Of a DNA stretch of 64,000 nt, positions 36,454-64,000 are shown piece after piece. Made by a program: the position numbers and the translations under genes. The notes under the pieces were generated by a model, which saw only the letters and a list, made by a program, of their open reading frames with translations, was not told where the DNA came from and searched no databases. The number at the start of each line of letters is the position of its first letter. The first letter of the stretch is position 1. The stretch lies in NCBI RefSeq assembly GCF_902459465.1, contig NC_047063.1, positions 1,302,001 to 1,366,000 of the forward strand, read 5' to 3'. The stretch comes from Asterias rubens. Its lineage: Eukaryota > Echinodermata > Asteroidea > Forcipulatida > Asteriidae.

Positions 36454-38399
36454 TTTAAGTATCCAAACCGATGCTGTATGGGGAAATAGTCTGGTGCCTT
36501 TTTCAGTGGCAGTATTCATATTTCCACTGCACTATTGCTTCACACTACTATGACATACTATCCTACAATAACTTCCCATTGCTTACATTTCTCTTTTTTC
36601 ACTTTCTTAACAGAATCCTTAACATGTTTAACCAAAAGCAGTCCTTCAAACTTCATGAAATATGCTTTTTAGCTAAAGTGTTGAAACTATAAATGAGATT
36701 ACAATACTAAATACATTCAAGGTTTTGTGGGGAAATTTCAGGTTAAAATGACCACAAATATATTGCAGGGCTTAAATCAATTAATGGCAAAATTTGTTTA
36801 AAATTTTTTTTGGGGTTAATTTTAAGTAATAATTGCACACTTTCTAGTCTTTGCATCATGGTGTAATCTTTGAATTTGGGACAACAAAATTACAGATGTT
36901 ATTAATACTTTGAATCGTTAATCAGTTATTGGAATTCAGATTCAAGGCCACTAATAAAACACCCAATTGCTTCTTATACCTTGTGTGCTTGGATCTAGTG
37001 CTTTTTTTAAATGAATGTGCAACGTTTTCGGTGTAAATTTGTAATATTTTATCTTAAGTTCACTTCTGTAGTTTGTAGTTTGTTATTAGCTGGGATCCAT
37101 GGGAGATCAGTGAGTTTTTCTCACTGAATGGATTTCCCAGGATAAACAAGAAATAAATAAATAAATAAATACCCATTCCACCCAAACGCCCCAAAATCAA
37201 ACAACTGGTTCTATGTGAGTCTTGAACACTGTTAAACTGATCACATGGCGGTCAAGCATACCACCATACCCATGGTCTTACGTGGCTGAGCTTCCATAGC
37301 TAAGCAGATCTTATATACTGCTTATTCACAACCAGATGCATCTCAAAGCACTCACTGTTTTTGTGTAAAAGGTATGTAAAGCTATGTTCAAATTAAAAAA
37401 CCCATCTTTTTAAATAGCACCATGTAAAGGTTTACAAGAAGCTGTGGCCAATTTGTAGACAATCATACCAGAAAAAAACGGGACGTCTTCTCTGAAGCGA
37501 TAACTTAAAAGTGGGTTTGTACTACACAAAGGACCAAGTCCCTTTCGAATGACAAAGCATTACTGGGTTAACGAAACAATGAACATTTGTTAGGTGCTAT
37601 TCCATCATGATCGTAGCGTAGAAAGAAATGAGCATAAAAAAGGCTAGTCTTTAGGACTTTACGAAAGAGGATAGAGTAACAGATATCCTAATGGCATTAG
37701 GGAGATTGTTGCAAATCATTTGTCCAGCCACACTGAAAGCTTTTTTGACGCAGAACTTTATTTGCTAGGGGAACATACAAGTGAGTGATGTCAAGTGTGG
37801 ACTGAAGATATCATGGAGGAATGAAATGTGACAGTCAAGTGGAAATATAACAAGGTGTAGTTTTGTTCAAGCATTTAAAAAGGGCAATTTTGTCTGGAGT
37901 CTGGTGCTCTTAACCGCTCGGACTCGACATGTCACATGCTTAGGCCATACTGCTGAGAACTACTTATGTTTAATGGTGTCCCTGCTGCAAACAGCCGCAG
38001 GCCGAGTCAACATTGCTGGATTCCAAAACAGATTAACAATGAGGATGTTGAGTTATTATTCACAGTTGAAGTGATCAAAAAGCAGGATCCATAAAGGATC
38101 ACTGGCAAAAAATATCAACAATGACAGTATTTCAAGAATAAATGATGACTAACTAAACCTATCAAGAGCCAACTTGAATAAACAAATATAATTACACTGA
38201 TAAGGTTCAAATGAAATTCATTGGAACGAATTATTTATTTATGTAAAGGGTCTGAGTTGAAAGGACAAAGTTCAGTGTTCACCTATAGGTGCTCTTAACT
38301 ATGCAAAGATTACATTCGGTATGATCAAAGCCACTTTTAAATAAGGATTTATTACTGTATACTTGCACTCCTTTTCTTGTCTTTTTTATTTTCCTACAA

Positions 38400-38575
38400 T
38401 CACAATTTTTTCTTATTTCTTAATAAATTTTCAGTTTAACTATTCCCACACCAATACACAAAAAAAAAAAGAGATATTGCATACCCATAAATTCACAAGT
38501 ACAAATGTTATATATATATTTTTCAGTTTATGTACAAAATAGTATTTTTATTGGGGGGGGGGGGGTCTGCCTTTC
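38400..38575. repeat. Diverged duplicate of 40470-40625
   Basis: Ordered blocks TTCTTATTTCTTAAT, GATATTGCATACCCATAAAT, ACAAATGTT, TTTCAGTTTATGTACAAAAT and GTATTTTTA occur in both places. The second copy lies in the last DNM1L intron, this one downstream of the gene. A G13 homopolymer follows here. Confidence 0.75.
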
Positions 38576-39893
38576 AATGTATCTAATAGCGGAACTACAT
38601 GTATGCCAACATTTTACAACATTTCTCCGGAGTCTGTCCCAGAAATTGTACAGCGTCAAGAGAATATTTTGCAAAAAGAAAATTCAAAAAAACATATCTT
38701 AAAGCTGACTCAAGACTTTGTAAGTTTCAATCAAACTCAAAATAGTTTTATTGAAATGTGTCGTCTAGAGATAATTGTGAATAGGTGTATGTTTGGAGTC
38801 TGCCAACTGAAGTAATTTGTACCCAAAATGTAGATTCCCAGGAGCTTTTGGAAACAATATCCTCAGTGCTAGAGAAATAGATCTAAGAGCGGGTTATTTT
38901 ATCTGGGGAAAATACTGGCTACTTTTGTTTCACCAGGTACAAGTAACAAAAAGCTGAGCTTAGATAAAAGTCTGAAGTTTCTCATTTCTGGTCCTTTTAG
39001 AGAACGACTGGCGCTCTGACGAATTGTTTGAAAACAGTTTTGTCAAATAAATTGAGATAATAATATTTTATGGTGCGTTTTTGATAATTCACACTATAAT
39101 ACCATTCAAATGCAATACAAAAAAATTGCGCACAAATGTTTGTACTACACAAAAAACAAATATACAGTAGGAAAATTAAAAAGCACATTCCAGTCACGAA
39201 AGAAAATCCAAGATTTAAATTAAGAACAGTTTTGTCAGAATCAACCTTTCTTGTTAGTCCAGACTGGTCCCTTTGTAAGACTTACGAATTAGCCTACCAC
39301 TTCCATGTGTATACAGGGTTTCAGACAATGAACGCCAAAAAATGAAATAATTTCTGATAAGAATCATCTACGACTCAATAAAAGGAAACTGGCCTCAACC
39401 CTATGCGTTTCATGCTCATGAATAATAATTGTGACCTCACAATTATTTTGCATAAATTTGCATGAGGTATAACCTGGCTGAACAAATGTACATATTTCAG
39501 GTAAAAGCAAGAGTGGAGACCCGCACCCCCATTAAAGCAAAAAACTGTATTCTTTATTTCCTATGTCAATCTTTGATTTGGCTTTTCGGCCGCCATGTTT
39601 GCAATTTAAATAAACAAATAAATATCATATAATGGTCCATCAAAGGAAAGGTAGTTTTTTTTTAAGACACATAATTGTCCCATTAGTTGAATTATAAAAA
39701 AAAAAACAGTATTTCATGACTCAAAATGCAAAAGTAATACAACAAAATTCTTCCAATGTTCTTTAACTTTGCAAAAATTATAATTGATTTGTTTGCTTTA
39801 TATACAAAATTCCCAAATAACATTTTTTTGACATGACGATATATTTTGACCACTCTAAGATGAAGACAATTCTGTGAATCATTCCTCAAACAT

Positions 39894-40069
39894 GGCCCAA
39901 TCTTATAAAGTCTGTAAGCATAACAGACAAATCTTGCTTAAAAAAAATTGTTACCAACCAAAATTCCATCAAGTTTAAACTGCTGCAACTAGTGCCAAAC
40001 TAAATTTTTGCTTGGCAATGAAATGTGCTCAGCAGCAATTTCTGCTTAACAGCTTTATGGGAATAAGCC
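39894..40069. mobile_element. MITE of the GGGCCC/AATTT family, diverged
   Basis: Ends GGCCCAATCTTATAAAG and, reversed, GGCTTATTCCCATAAAGC; interior words TTCTGCTTAAC and TTTTTGCTTGGCAATGA resemble 7214-7391. It lies downstream of the DNM1L stop. Confidence 0.5.
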
Positions 40070-40335
40070 ATTTTGAGATATGGCGGACACACTGCTACAA
40101 CACTATAAGGTTTGGGCAAATTACCAGAACCAAACAGTACACTCCTATCACGTCCACCATACTTTAAAAAGGCCAATGGGCACAGATTTGAAGATGAACA
40201 CAACTTGAAGTATTGATTTTCTGATTCTGAAGCCCTATCACTAACCCATGAAGTACCCTCCCATTTAGAATCTCCAAAGCACATGGTTATAGTTGCCCCC
40301 TACTATTTCCCCCACCTGGTAGCACAACACACACC

Positions 40336-57536
<17,201 letters not shown>

Positions 57537-57876
57537 CGCTGGAATTTCGGCGTAAAAATGAAGTTCAAAAATGCAGAAAGTTGCTTGCCTTTCACACCCT
57601 TGGCGAATGGCAAAAGTGGAGAAATAATTTTTTTCTTCAGAAGAAAGTCTGCTTCATTCACAGCTGTCCTTCAGAAACATAATGATGGACGTCAGGATAC
57701 CAGTCTTGTTTCGCCTGTCATTAATTCAACAAGTGGCGGCGCCCTTCACAATTAACGGTGTGCTAAAAAGAAAAGTAAACAAGATGCCAAACTTCATAAG
57801 ATGAGGTATGAAGTTAGGTTGAATATTTGCATTTAGAAAAGCATGGGTATTCTTAATTCGAAATGCAGGATAACTT

Positions 57877-57991
57877 TCCGTATGGCGCCACCACTTTTTC
57901 ACTCATTTTTACAAAAAGGGATATATCAATCAGGTAAATTAGATACTATATTATTTTATTTCGAATGAAAAAGTGGTGGCGCCATACGGAA
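57877..57991. mobile_element. Small hairpin MITE, CCACCACTTTTTCA family
   Basis: Inverted arms of ~28 bp (TTTCCGTATGGCGCCACCAC, then TTTTTCA) around a ~60 bp AT-rich loop. Copies: 34702-34810 and a half-copy near 56820-56850. It lies ~340 bp upstream of the DNM1L start codon. Confidence 0.85.
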
Positions 57992-58625
57992 ACTTTTCCG
58001 AAATGCATTTTATTCAATTGATTTTGAGCATACGGACCAAGATTGGAGCGGTTGCACACAATTTCCAGCGTTGAGTGGTAATATAAAGTCCATTCTCACA
58101 ATTTTCATTCTTTCTTGCATCACAAATGCAGGCTCCGAGTCTGACAGAGTGACAAGTTGACGGTAGCCCCATGCATTTAAATTGGTCTTGTTATCAAAAA
58201 CAGAACAAGACTTGTTTTATAGAATAATACCAAACAACACAGAACACAGAAATAAAATAAACCAAACATGAGATGATTGAAGGAATGTTTAATGTTTTTA
58301 TTCTCAAAATGTCCTTTTTGATGTTTTTTTTTTTAATCAAACGTGTGGACTGTGATTGATCTGGCTGGTACTGGATCATGGATGTAATAGCAATTGCAAT
58401 ATTTTAATCCCAAGGGAAAAGAGCATTTTGTGCAACCTACACTATTCAAAGTGCTTTTGTATGACCCAACAGCTAACAACATGTACCATCTGCCTTTTTT
58501 CATTTTTTTTTTCAATTTTTATAAAATCTTTTTAAATATCAATGACAAATTGTGGTCCTGCCTAACACAGAATCAAATCCGGGTTTTACTTACACACAAA
58601 AATAACTAAAACGAATAAAAAGTAC

Positions 58626-58673
58626 CTTGTCAAAAATGTTTGTGCACCATCCAAGAATCTTCTTTTGTCTTCT
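58626..58673 (-). other. Candidate exon (EXD1-like gene, uncertain)
   Basis: 48 bases between TTTAG and GTACTT, phase 2 to phase 2, which fits the exon ending at 60821. It would encode REDKRRFLDGAQTFLT. No matching downstream exon is seen before DNM1L, so this is weak; it could instead run on to a stop 44 bases later. Confidence 0.25.
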
Positions 58674-58849
58674 CTAAATACAATGTGAAAGTAAATTTTT
58701 TAGTTAATGCAAAATAATTGGGGGAATATGGAAATTAAACTATTTATCTGATGTCAACACAAAATATCAAAATATAATTTATCTTTGAATTAGAATCTTT
58801 GCACCATTTTGACAAGTTGAAGGCATTTAAAAGGCATCTAGGTGTAAAC

Positions 58850-59051
58850 TATTATACACATATTGACTGGCAACGAGGTTACTAGTATACGTCTATTCCC
58901 ACGAGGGACTTTGAGTGACCAGAAGAGCGACCTATTTCCCGAGGCCGAAGGCCGAGGGAAATAGGCCCCTCTTCTGGTCACTCACAGGCCCGAGGGGGAT
59001 ATAGACGTACACTAGATACCGAATTATGCCAGTCAATATGTGTTTTATACC
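58850..59051. mobile_element. Foldback element, ~200 bp near-perfect palindrome
   Basis: Termini TATACACATATTGACTGGCA and its near-complement; arms share AGTGACCAGAAGAG and meet at CCCGAGGCCGAAGGCCGAGG. It lies between the 5' end of DNM1L and the EXD1-like gene. Confidence 0.85.
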
Positions 59052-59965
59052 ACAGGTCGGTCTTAAAATGTCAAATAAGAACAGAAAAAGGAATTTTGTA
59101 GTTTGTTCACGGTTCAAGTCAAGAGAGGGCGCTGTTACCGCGGGCACTATTTGCAAAGACTAGTGCCCGCTCTGGTACTATTCCCGCAAAATACGCGCGT
59201 GCGATCACTAGCCTATATTAGTTCATCCCACGTGACCGTGTTTCAGCCAACCAGAATACAGAAAAAGCAAGAGGTGTGTTATAATTGTAACTATTCTGGC
59301 CTATTCAATGTTTCTAGGCCCCAAATGGCTTTTGTTGTCAATGTCATGAAATGTCAACACTTATTATTGGACAAATTTCGCTGGTTTTTAGTTTGTTCAA
59401 TTTGGTAGTTTATTTTTTTGCAACCCTGATTTTGTATCTAGAAAGCTTAACAAACAAAACAATGTAATTTATCCCCAAGACACTTAAACTTATTTAGAAA
59501 ACTATCAACAACTTTTTCGTAAACATGAATACACTGTTTTTTCTCAACTCTCTTTGTAAAAAAAGTACCTTTACTGGCCTTTTAGAATGGATGGAATTGA
59601 CATTCTTGATAAAAATTAACAGGACTGATTTTGTTTCTGTTTTCTCAATAAGTAGCACTATAATCAACTGAATGTTTCACAGATGAATTTTAGTGTACGC
59701 CTATCTGTCTTGATAATTTTGCCTGTATAAACCAGCATTACGTTGACAACAACCTAACGACGACCCTACCATTAAAGGGTTTGTGTCATCATGATCAAAA
59801 CAGGCATGTGGCTGTATTGTACATGGAATTATAAACCATCACCCAGCTACTGCACGCGTATGCACGCTCTCTTAGGATAAGGAGGGCGTGTGCATGCATG
59901 CTGTACTGGGGGTGACATTTCTAAATTGCTTTGATCATGTCGACACAATTCCTTAAAGTTCACCT

Positions 59966-60130
59966 TCATAACCCACGGTTTAAAAGATTCTTTTTCTTCT
60001 CTTCCATGAGAATTTCCTTTATTGTGGTTTTGGGATCACTCTTCACAATGGGTCACCGTCCAAGAACTCGCATCGTCTGAGTCAATGTTTTAGACTTTTT
60101 CTGCACAGAGCATCAAATCTAGACTTCCAG
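59966..60130 (-). pseudogene. Possible frame-shifted terminal exon of the EXD1-like gene
   Basis: After an acceptor (ATCCCAG, 60131-60137) in the right phase, 60130-60082 reads SWKSRFDALCRKSLKH then stop. The same strand then shows protein-like short frames in the other two registers (NIDSDDASSWTVTHCEE, then SDPKTTIKEILMEEKKKNLL) to a stop at 59968-59966. Either the first stop is the real C-terminus, or this is an exon broken by two small indels or sequence errors. Segments this short can arise by chance. Confidence 0.3.
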
Positions 60131-60330
60131 CTGGGATTCATAAAACTGAAACAAATAAATGCAAAAAAAAAAACTTAAAAGTAAACCATTGTTTTCCTGT
60201 AAGAGTAAACTCATTCCTGTCCTTTAGGTATCAATTAACACACCATCTGATAAAATCTGTGAACACTTCATCAAATTCAATTTAAGTTTTGGTAAAGGAC
60301 AAATAAACGTTTTTAAGAGAGGTTTGTGGA

Positions 60331-60511
60331 AGCACCGTGTGTACATCTCTTTTGAGTAGTGCTGGTTCTCATGGTTGGTTAGGGTGGTTGACAGCTCCTG
60401 GTTGACAACTCATGAAGATGATCAAAGCATACTGATCAAAATTTTCAGTTGTCAACCACCGGGTTCTTTTCAGAACCAATTCACTACTCAAAAGAGATTA
60501 ACACATGTTGC
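60331..60511. mobile_element. MITE with TCTCTTTTGAGTAGTG ends
   Basis: Inverted ends ATCTCTTTTGAGTAGTG (60345) and its complement (60498), with flanks CACCGTGTGTAC / CAACATGTGTTA extending the arms, and a core containing GGTTGACAACT and its complement. A partial relative is at 26575-26660. Confidence 0.75.
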
Positions 60512-60820
60512 TATTGCGCAAACCAAACTTAGTTACTCCCACAGTGCAAAGTTCCAAATCCTACTTTAAGAAAAGTTTATATTAATTAATTTGCTTTGGG
60601 GATAGATAGCACTGTGTACTTGGTGCTTTCCTTGAGTTCTGTGGAAAAAAAAGCATACTCGAGTGCTATTGGAACCAGCAACATTGGCCATTCTGTAGCA
60701 GATGTCTTACCACTAGGTCACTGAGATTTTCTTAAAGCTAGAAATAATTTTAATCATATGTAGTATGATTTTTTTTTAAGTCTACAAAATGTGAAAACTT
60801 GTGCAAACTTCTGAACCTAC

Positions 60821-63175
60821 CTTCTCATGTTTTCATAAACATATGTGGCCAACCCCAGCACATCACTGGCAGCGTGATCAATCATGTTCTTAGTGAATGG
60901 TCGATAGGCCCAGTAGTTCTGATTACCCTGATAAACATTCTTGGAGTTTCGCTGAGGGGTGAAGCGTCCAAATATCTGGCAGAGTTTGGAGAAGTTTGGA
61001 GGGGGTGCGTAAACTGTGTTTGACTGCTCCATGATGGTTGTATAGGCAACCTGGAAAGGATAATAACAACCTGTTAATTTTAGAACTACTTATGAGCGAT
61101 GATGTTAAACCTCTTGGGTTGAACCATAGAGTTATATATAAGAACTACAGGGCGCACTGGCCTATAAACGCGCCCCGGCATGCGCGCAGGCGGCCATTTT
61201 TTAAGTTGACAAAACAGCCATCTCACAGCGTGTGTTTATGCGGCCATTTTGTAAGTTGAACAAACAGCATCGCGTGAGCGTTCAATAAAAAAAAAAGGTG
61301 TATTTCATATTCAAAGCGCGTACAGAATGGCACCCTTGTCATCTTGCGGTCCCGTCCTGTTGTGCAAGCAGCATCACCAGTGCGCCCTCTAGTTCTTATA
61401 TGGGTTGAACAAATAAAAGTTGGCTGGAACAGGATTTGAACCAGGGACCTCTGGATGAATGTGCTGGTGCTCTACCAACTGAGCTATCGAGCCCAAATAT
61501 TAACAGTTGCCTTATTTGTTGATAACTTTGTTCGGGATGCTAGTAAGAAGCCATTCAGCCTGTAACTGCAGTATAGCCACGGATACACAGTTTACTATAG
61601 TTTACTATGCAACCTGGGAAGCTGGAAATCATACACAAGCCTGTGCAGGGATGAGATTGTTCACACTTTTGGCTGAATTCAGACTTTTTATGTCGGCCTT
61701 GTGAAGACAATCAGACAAATTTTGTTTTCCACAAATAAAAAAATCCTGCTCATTGGTCTACTTTTCTAGTGCTTTGGATACTGTTTCCAAAAGCTCCTTG
61801 GAATCTATAACCACAGGGGTTATCAAACGGTAAAATTTGGCATCATTTCAACATACCTTTGAATTTGTATCCAAGTTTCAAACTTTTTCGTTAGTAATGA
61901 CTCTCACCCCCCGAGTATAAAAGTACTGAAAATTTCCCAAAGGCTTAAATGCCGTTTCGTCTTCAAGAAAGACTCTTTAAGGGTTGAAATGTGTGGTCAT
62001 TAACACTTTGATTGCATACCAACACAATACCAGGGCAGGAAATTTACAGTTTTTTAAGCCTTATTTTTGTGCACTTAGCTACGTTCTGTACTTTAGAAGC
62101 AGTGCAATGAAATTTAGCTCAGGTAGGAAACTAAAACCCAGTTCCCATGCAAGGCTCCACACCGCGGCAGGATTTGAACCGCGGTCCACAGAGGTGAAAG
62201 GCAGGAGAGAAACCACTTGGCAAAAACCCAAATTATTTTCAAAGGGAGCTGATGTACTGGATTACTTACTGCGGTGTCGAAGACGTTGGTGAGGCAAATG
62301 TCGTAGGTCTCCAGAACAGCACTGTCTCCTCGACAGTCATGCACAACCTTGATCATGGAAAAAAAAGATGCAAAGAACAGAGGATATTTTTATTCTACAA
62401 TAAAACACCCAGATCAATTTTTGCAGTCAGTCAGACGGATGACATATTCCAGAAAACTAGCAAACCTAGACCAGCTGATTTTGGTAACTACAACCATTGT
62501 TTGTCACTCTTACTTGCACAATGGATTAAGCCCAAACTTTGTATGTTTGTTATTTTATGCACATGGTTGATCACACAATACATGAACACTGACTGCCCAT
62601 TTTGTTCGCTCCACCAATCACCAATCCTACATGTATATGTGACGGGTATAAAGTAATACCCCAACAAAAACTATTTCCTTGCATTCAATTTCCTTTTTGA
62701 AGAGTACTTGTATCCTCGGGTGCCACCAATGGCGACCCCTCAGTCATTATTCTCTGCGTCAAAGACGAACCAACATCATTGTCAATTCTCTTCGTCTTCT
62801 TTATACAGAACAAACGTATGAACAGCAGTCAGTCAGTGTCCTCGTATCCCACATTTTGGCCTCAAACATGTCAAAGTCTGAGTGTCACATTATGTGGAGA
62901 ATCCAACACTTCTTCATCTGCAACACTACCATGTCTGTCATATGTCTTGAATCCAGAAATCTACCCTTAAGCTACCGTGTGGGTCTTATGTCTTGAATCC
63001 AGATTGTTAATACCTATAGTTAACCTCACCTTGATGACACTGTCGCTCTCCAGTAGTTTCTTCAGTTGGCTGGTATGGAAATTCTTATTAGACCAGTTCA
63101 TGACATCAAATATGTATGCTTGGGAATCGTTCCCCATGGGAGCAATTTGAATGGTAGACAGGTACTCTGAAGATC
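60821..63175 (-). CDS. EXD1-like 3'-5' exonuclease-domain protein (5' part beyond window)
   Basis: Three exons on the minus strand, 63175-63030, 62347-62270 and 61050-60821, with consistent phases (2, 0, 0, then ends 2). They encode SSEYLSTIQIAPMG, YIFDVMNW, VVHDCRGDSAVLETYDICLT-NVFDTA and later NQNYWAYRPFTKNMIDHAAS-DVLGL. This matches the order of the RNase D/EXD1 fold: the HDCR-x-D block with NVFDT, then the last helix. The exo III aspartate (HAASD) is present; from memory vertebrate EXD1 has lost it. The position four residues before it is His, where DEDDy enzymes have Tyr. The first catalytic block must lie beyond 64000. EXD1 is known as a piRNA-pathway adaptor in mouse and silkworm; activity here is inference. 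The C-terminus is unresolved (candidates at 60082-60130 and 58626-58673). Confidence 0.75.
61126..61402. mobile_element. MITE in the EXD1-like gene region
   Basis: Inverted ends TAAGAACTACAGGGCGCACTGG-type (left at ~61139, right ending ~61399, one mismatch), ~265 bp. Two GGCGGCCATTTT/GCGGCCATTTT blocks with TAAGTTGA lie inside as a direct repeat. The words TGGGTTGAAC stand on both outer sides (near 61115 and 61401). Confidence 0.75.
61422..61497 (-). mobile_element. tRNA-derived SINE or tRNA pseudogene
   Basis: Minus strand reads GGCTCGATAGCTCAGTTGG (A box) and, 40 bp on, GGTTCAAATCC (B box). The D arm pairs perfectly and six of seven acceptor pairs hold, but the anticodon stem does not form. 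Not a functional tRNA. Confidence 0.7.
62160..62222 (-). repeat. Fragment of a tRNA-like dispersed repeat
   Basis: GGATTTGAACCGCGGTCC followed by GAGGTGAAAGGCAGGAGAGA and ACCACT; related blocks occur at 9505-9560 and 22470-22520. Probably SINE debris. Confidence 0.45.
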
Positions 63176-64000
63176 CTGGTTAACAAATCAATCAAAAGTT
63201 TGTCATTTTCAAGTACTCTTCAAATTAAAGGTAGGGTTTCCAGACAGGTACACCAGCAGAGTTGGCCGAACCGAATTCTGAATTAAAAGTACTTTTCGTG
63301 TACTTACTGTACATGACTTGTAGTCATGTAGAGGGATTTTGCCCAGGTTAAGTAATTCTGAAATGGTTAGGAGCGACTGGATGGGCTAGCAGTCAAAAGA
63401 TCTACTGTTTCAGTCGTTCTGAACGACTCGGGCGAACCTTGAAATGGTTTCAGATGTCGATCTTGTCATGAGCAGATCGAGCCAATGTGAAACCAAAATT
63501 GATTTGGGTTGACCTGCAGTACAGTCTCTCCTAATGTATTTAGTTCGGGGCGACTTTGGTGCACCTGTCTGAAACGGGTTAGATTATTTTTTGGTAAAGC
63601 TATCAAGAACGATACAAAAAAAAGTCACAGTTTCAGCTAATGCAGATTTTACTTCGCAACTAAAAATTTAGAGAATGTCAAGAGCATCAAACCCATTCAC
63701 AAATAGTGAGGTGACATGGGGTACCAACAGCATGGTCCCAGATCTGAATAACTTTTACAGAGATTTCCATGTAATTGATAGGGCATAAAGCCAAGCTAAC
63801 AGTCACTGGCCTTGAGGAAGTACCAGGGTGTAGTGTTTATCTTGCAATTACTTTACTGATAACAGCTGATAAGAGTCAGGATGAAACTGTTGAATTACTC
63901 AACCTGGGCAAAATCCCTGGGAAATAATAACTTCCATGGTAATAGGGGTTTGGCCCAGGGATATTAGCATGCCCAGTGTTTATTTCACAGGAAAATACAG
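63176..64000. other. Intron or upstream DNA of the EXD1-like gene
   Basis: A phase-2 exon must lie further upstream, since the exon at 63175 starts in phase 2. I find no convincing exon here; the region is noncoding and without a clear repeat. Confidence 0.4.

Larger units (their letters stand above)
33180..40335. other. Gene-free interval between convergent LRRC74-like and DNM1L genes
   Basis: No exon could be supported. It must hold both 3' UTRs. It contains a hairpin MITE (34702-34810), a fragment of the family-1 MITE (35341-35655), a (GGCTAC)-containing MITE (36320-36453), an AAAT microsatellite (37149-37170), a G-run (38553-38565), a repeat duplicated at 40470 (38400-38575), and a GGGCCC-family MITE (39894-40069). 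A TTTATT at 39553-39558 is one of several possible polyadenylation signals for DNM1L on the minus strand. Confidence 0.5.

Noticed and set aside
36168..36458. Open frame with repeated Ala-Thr residues.
   Set aside because: It is the translation of a GGCTAC hexamer inside a short MITE.
61422..61497. Functional tRNA gene on the minus strand.
   Set aside because: A and B boxes are good but the anticodon stem cannot pair; more likely a tRNA-derived SINE.

Overview
The window is animal nuclear DNA. Genes are split into short exons with consensus GT/AG introns, intergenic DNA is AT-rich, and much of the rest is palindromic MITEs, tRNA-derived SINE remnants and tandem repeats. The protein set (DRP1/DNM1L, an LRRC74-like protein, an EXD1-like exonuclease and two tandem rhodopsin-class receptors) together with the repeat types points to a marine deuterostome. 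An echinoderm, probably a sea star, is my best guess; this is inference from general familiarity, not a database match.

Layout. 1-1865 is the end of a ~495 bp satellite. 4498-5840 (+) and 15134-18827 (+) are two tandemly duplicated class A GPCR genes with two coding exons each and the same phase-1 intron in the third intracellular loop. The 9 kb between them is repeat-rich: TTAA-flanked MITEs, a distant copy of the satellite unit, a dead LINE 3' end, and a doubled repeat containing a nested MITE. 20794-33179 (+) is a 15-exon leucine-rich-repeat gene of the LRRC74A/B type, with a probable alternative first exon at 23291-23363. 33180-40335 holds no gene I can support. 40336-57536 (-) is a complete DNM1L (dynamin-related protein 1) gene in 17 coding exons, reconstructed to 729 codons with all splice phases consistent. 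60821-63175 (-) carries three exons of an EXD1-like 3'-5' exonuclease whose 5' part lies beyond the window.

The genes do not form a pathway. DNM1L is a housekeeping mitochondrial and peroxisomal fission GTPase, the receptors are surface sensors, LRRC74 is uncharacterised, and EXD1 relatives act with piRNA machinery. The DNM1L and EXD1-like genes lie head to tail on the minus strand. The LRRC74-like gene and DNM1L converge across the 7 kb gap.

Most notable: a 228 bp near-identical tandem duplication inside DNM1L that copies half of the exon encoding the G3 motif, leaving a splice-compatible in-frame pseudo-exon; a minisatellite made from the last codons and stop of the second receptor; a phase-matched alternative first exon in the LRR gene; several TTAA-flanked palindromic MITE families, one with an internal empty-site control; and a possible frameshifted terminal exon of the EXD1-like gene.
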